The position numbers and the translations under genes were made by a program. From JALTID01 sp027004335 [NCBI: bacterium] (lineage in GTDB: Bacteria > JALSQH01), in the NCBI GenBank assembly GCA_027004335.1, contig JALTID010000203.1:1-7323 (forward strand): a DNA stretch of 7,323 nt. Reading direction: 5' to 3'. Numbering within the stretch: the stretch's first letter is position 1; each line of letters begins with the position of its first letter. This document shows positions 6,361 to 7,323 of this stretch, one piece after another. The notes under the pieces are model-generated. The model saw only the letters and a program-made list of their open reading frames with translations. It searched no databases and was not told where the DNA came from.

Positions 6361-7320
6361 ATGGCAAAGATCGTTTTTCTTGATATAGAGACTTTAGGTG
6401 AGGATGTTGATCTTACTTCCATCTCATCAAAGGGGGAGTTTACTGTCTATCCTGTTACAACTTCTGAGAAGGTGGTGGAAAGAATCAGAGATGCTGATAT
6501 TGTTATCACAAATAAAGTGGTTTTAGGAGATAAAGAACTCTCTGCAGCGAAAAACTTAAAACTGATAGTGGTTGCTGCTACAGGGTATAATAATATTGAT
6601 CTTGGATCTGCCAGAAGATATGGAATTGTTGTTTCCAATGTGAGAAATTATTCCACAGAGAGTGTTGCGCAGCACACTTTTGCCATGCTTTTTTATCTTC
6701 TCCATCAATTGAGATGCTACGATGATTATGTTAAAAGCGGAGAGTATGCAGAAAGTAAAATTTTTACCCATATTGGAAGGCCATTTTATGAATTAAAGGG
6801 TAAGATATGGGGGATCGTTGGTCTTGGTGCTATTGGCAGGAGAGTGGCTGAGGTAGCAGAAAATTTTGTGAGAGAAGTGATCTATTTTTCCACCTCAGGG
6901 GTGGAGAGAAAGGAAAATTATAGAAGGGTTTCCCTTGAATATCTCCTTCAAAATGCTTCCATTATTTCCATTCATGCACCTTTAAATGAAAGAACTGAAG
7001 GGCTGATAGGTTATAATGAACTTACTCTTATGAGAAAAGACGCTATTCTTTTGAATCTTGGTAGGGGTGGAATAGTGGTGGAAAAAGATGTTGCAATGGC
7101 GGTAGATGAAGGATTGATCTGTTGTTTTGGCACTGATGTTCTCTCCTCAGAGCCAATTTCTCCTGAAAATCCTCTGCTGAGGGTCAGAAATAGAGATAGG
7201 ATCCTTATCACTCCCCATATTGCCTGGACATCCATTGAGGCAAGAAAAACCCTTGTGGGGGAGATTGGAACGATTATTGAAAAGTTTTTTAACGGAGAGT
7301 ATGTGAATCGGGTGGTGTGA
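6361..7320 (+). CDS. D-isomer-specific 2-hydroxyacid dehydrogenase (NAD(P)-dependent)
   Basis: This complete 319-residue enzyme interconverts a D-2-hydroxyacid and its 2-oxoacid. The Rossmann motif GLGAIG (154-159) follows WGIV. The catalytic set is present: Arg235 in NLGRGG, Glu264 in DVLSSEP and His286 in TPHIAW. The YNNIDL (76-81) and HAPLNERT (205-212) motifs are also typical. The overall pattern, including ELKGKIWGIVGLG, YFSTSG and ITPHIAWTSIEAR, is closest to the clostridial-type enzymes usually named glycerate or hydroxypyruvate dehydrogenase, but the substrate is not proven. The second Rossmann strand ends YFSTSG where NAD-specific relatives usually have an Asp, so the cofactor is open. 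The ATG at 6361 follows AGGTGGGA (6345-6352) by eight bases. It probably has its own promoter: a TATATT at 6332-6337 overlaps the tRNA -10, but no convincing -35 is seen. Confidence 0.92.
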   Translation: MAKIVFLDIETLGEDVDLTSISSKGEFTVYPVTTSEKVVERIRDADIVITNKVVLGDKELSAAKNLKLIVVAATGYNNIDLGSARRYGIVVSNVRNYSTESVAQHTFAMLFYLLHQLRCYDDYVKSGEYAESKIFTHIGRPFYELKGKIWGIVGLGAIGRRVAEVAENFVREVIYFSTSGVERKENYRRVSLEYLLQNASIISIHAPLNERTEGLIGYNELTLMRKDAILLNLGRGGIVVEKDVAMAVDEGLICCFGTDVLSSEPISPENPLLRVRNRDRILITPHIAWTSIEARKTLVGEIGTIIEKFFNGEYVNRVV

Positions 7321-7323
7321 GGG

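Overview
The window looks like a stretch of chromosome from an AT-rich bacterium with a two-membrane (diderm) envelope. The evidence is an ExbB/ExbD-type proton channel pair and a membrane protein with a probable AMIN (peptidoglycan- or secretin-associated) domain. The proteins are rich in Lys and Glu, and Arg is mostly encoded by AGA/AGG. This would suit a thermophile or an uncultivated lineage, but the sequence does not fix a phylum. I see no insertion sequence, phage gene, CRISPR array or long repeat.

Layout. (1) Positions 1-498, minus strand: the N-terminal 166 residues of an integral-membrane methyltransferase of the isoprenylcysteine/phospholipid methyltransferase type, running off the left edge. 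(2) Positions 499-692: a divergent intergenic region with one extended -10 promoter for each direction. (3) Positions 693-6240, plus strand: a tightly packed five-gene cluster. It holds an ExbB/TolQ/MotA-family channel protein, an ExbD/TolR-family protein, RNase R, a dGTPase-like HD triphosphohydrolase, and a protein with a PilZ-like domain, an acidic linker, one membrane span and an AMIN-like domain. The first four genes overlap end to start, and the fifth has its Shine-Dalgarno sequence on the stop codon of the fourth, so the set is probably one operon. (4) Positions 6247-6320, minus strand: tRNA-Arg(CCU) with a clear sigma70-type promoter. (5) Positions 6361-7320, plus strand: a complete D-2-hydroxyacid dehydrogenase. 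The last three bases hold nothing recognisable.

How the genes might work together. The channel pair would use the proton gradient across the inner membrane to move a partner protein, but no TonB, TolA, TolB or Pal gene is visible. RNase R and the dGTPase are housekeeping enzymes of RNA and nucleotide turnover. The last operon gene is the most unusual. Its order predicts a cytoplasmic PilZ-like domain and a periplasmic AMIN-like domain on one chain across the inner membrane, next to a proton-channel pair. Whether they cooperate is inference only. The tRNA reads AGG, a common Arg codon in these genes, and its promoter overlaps the leader of the dehydrogenase gene.
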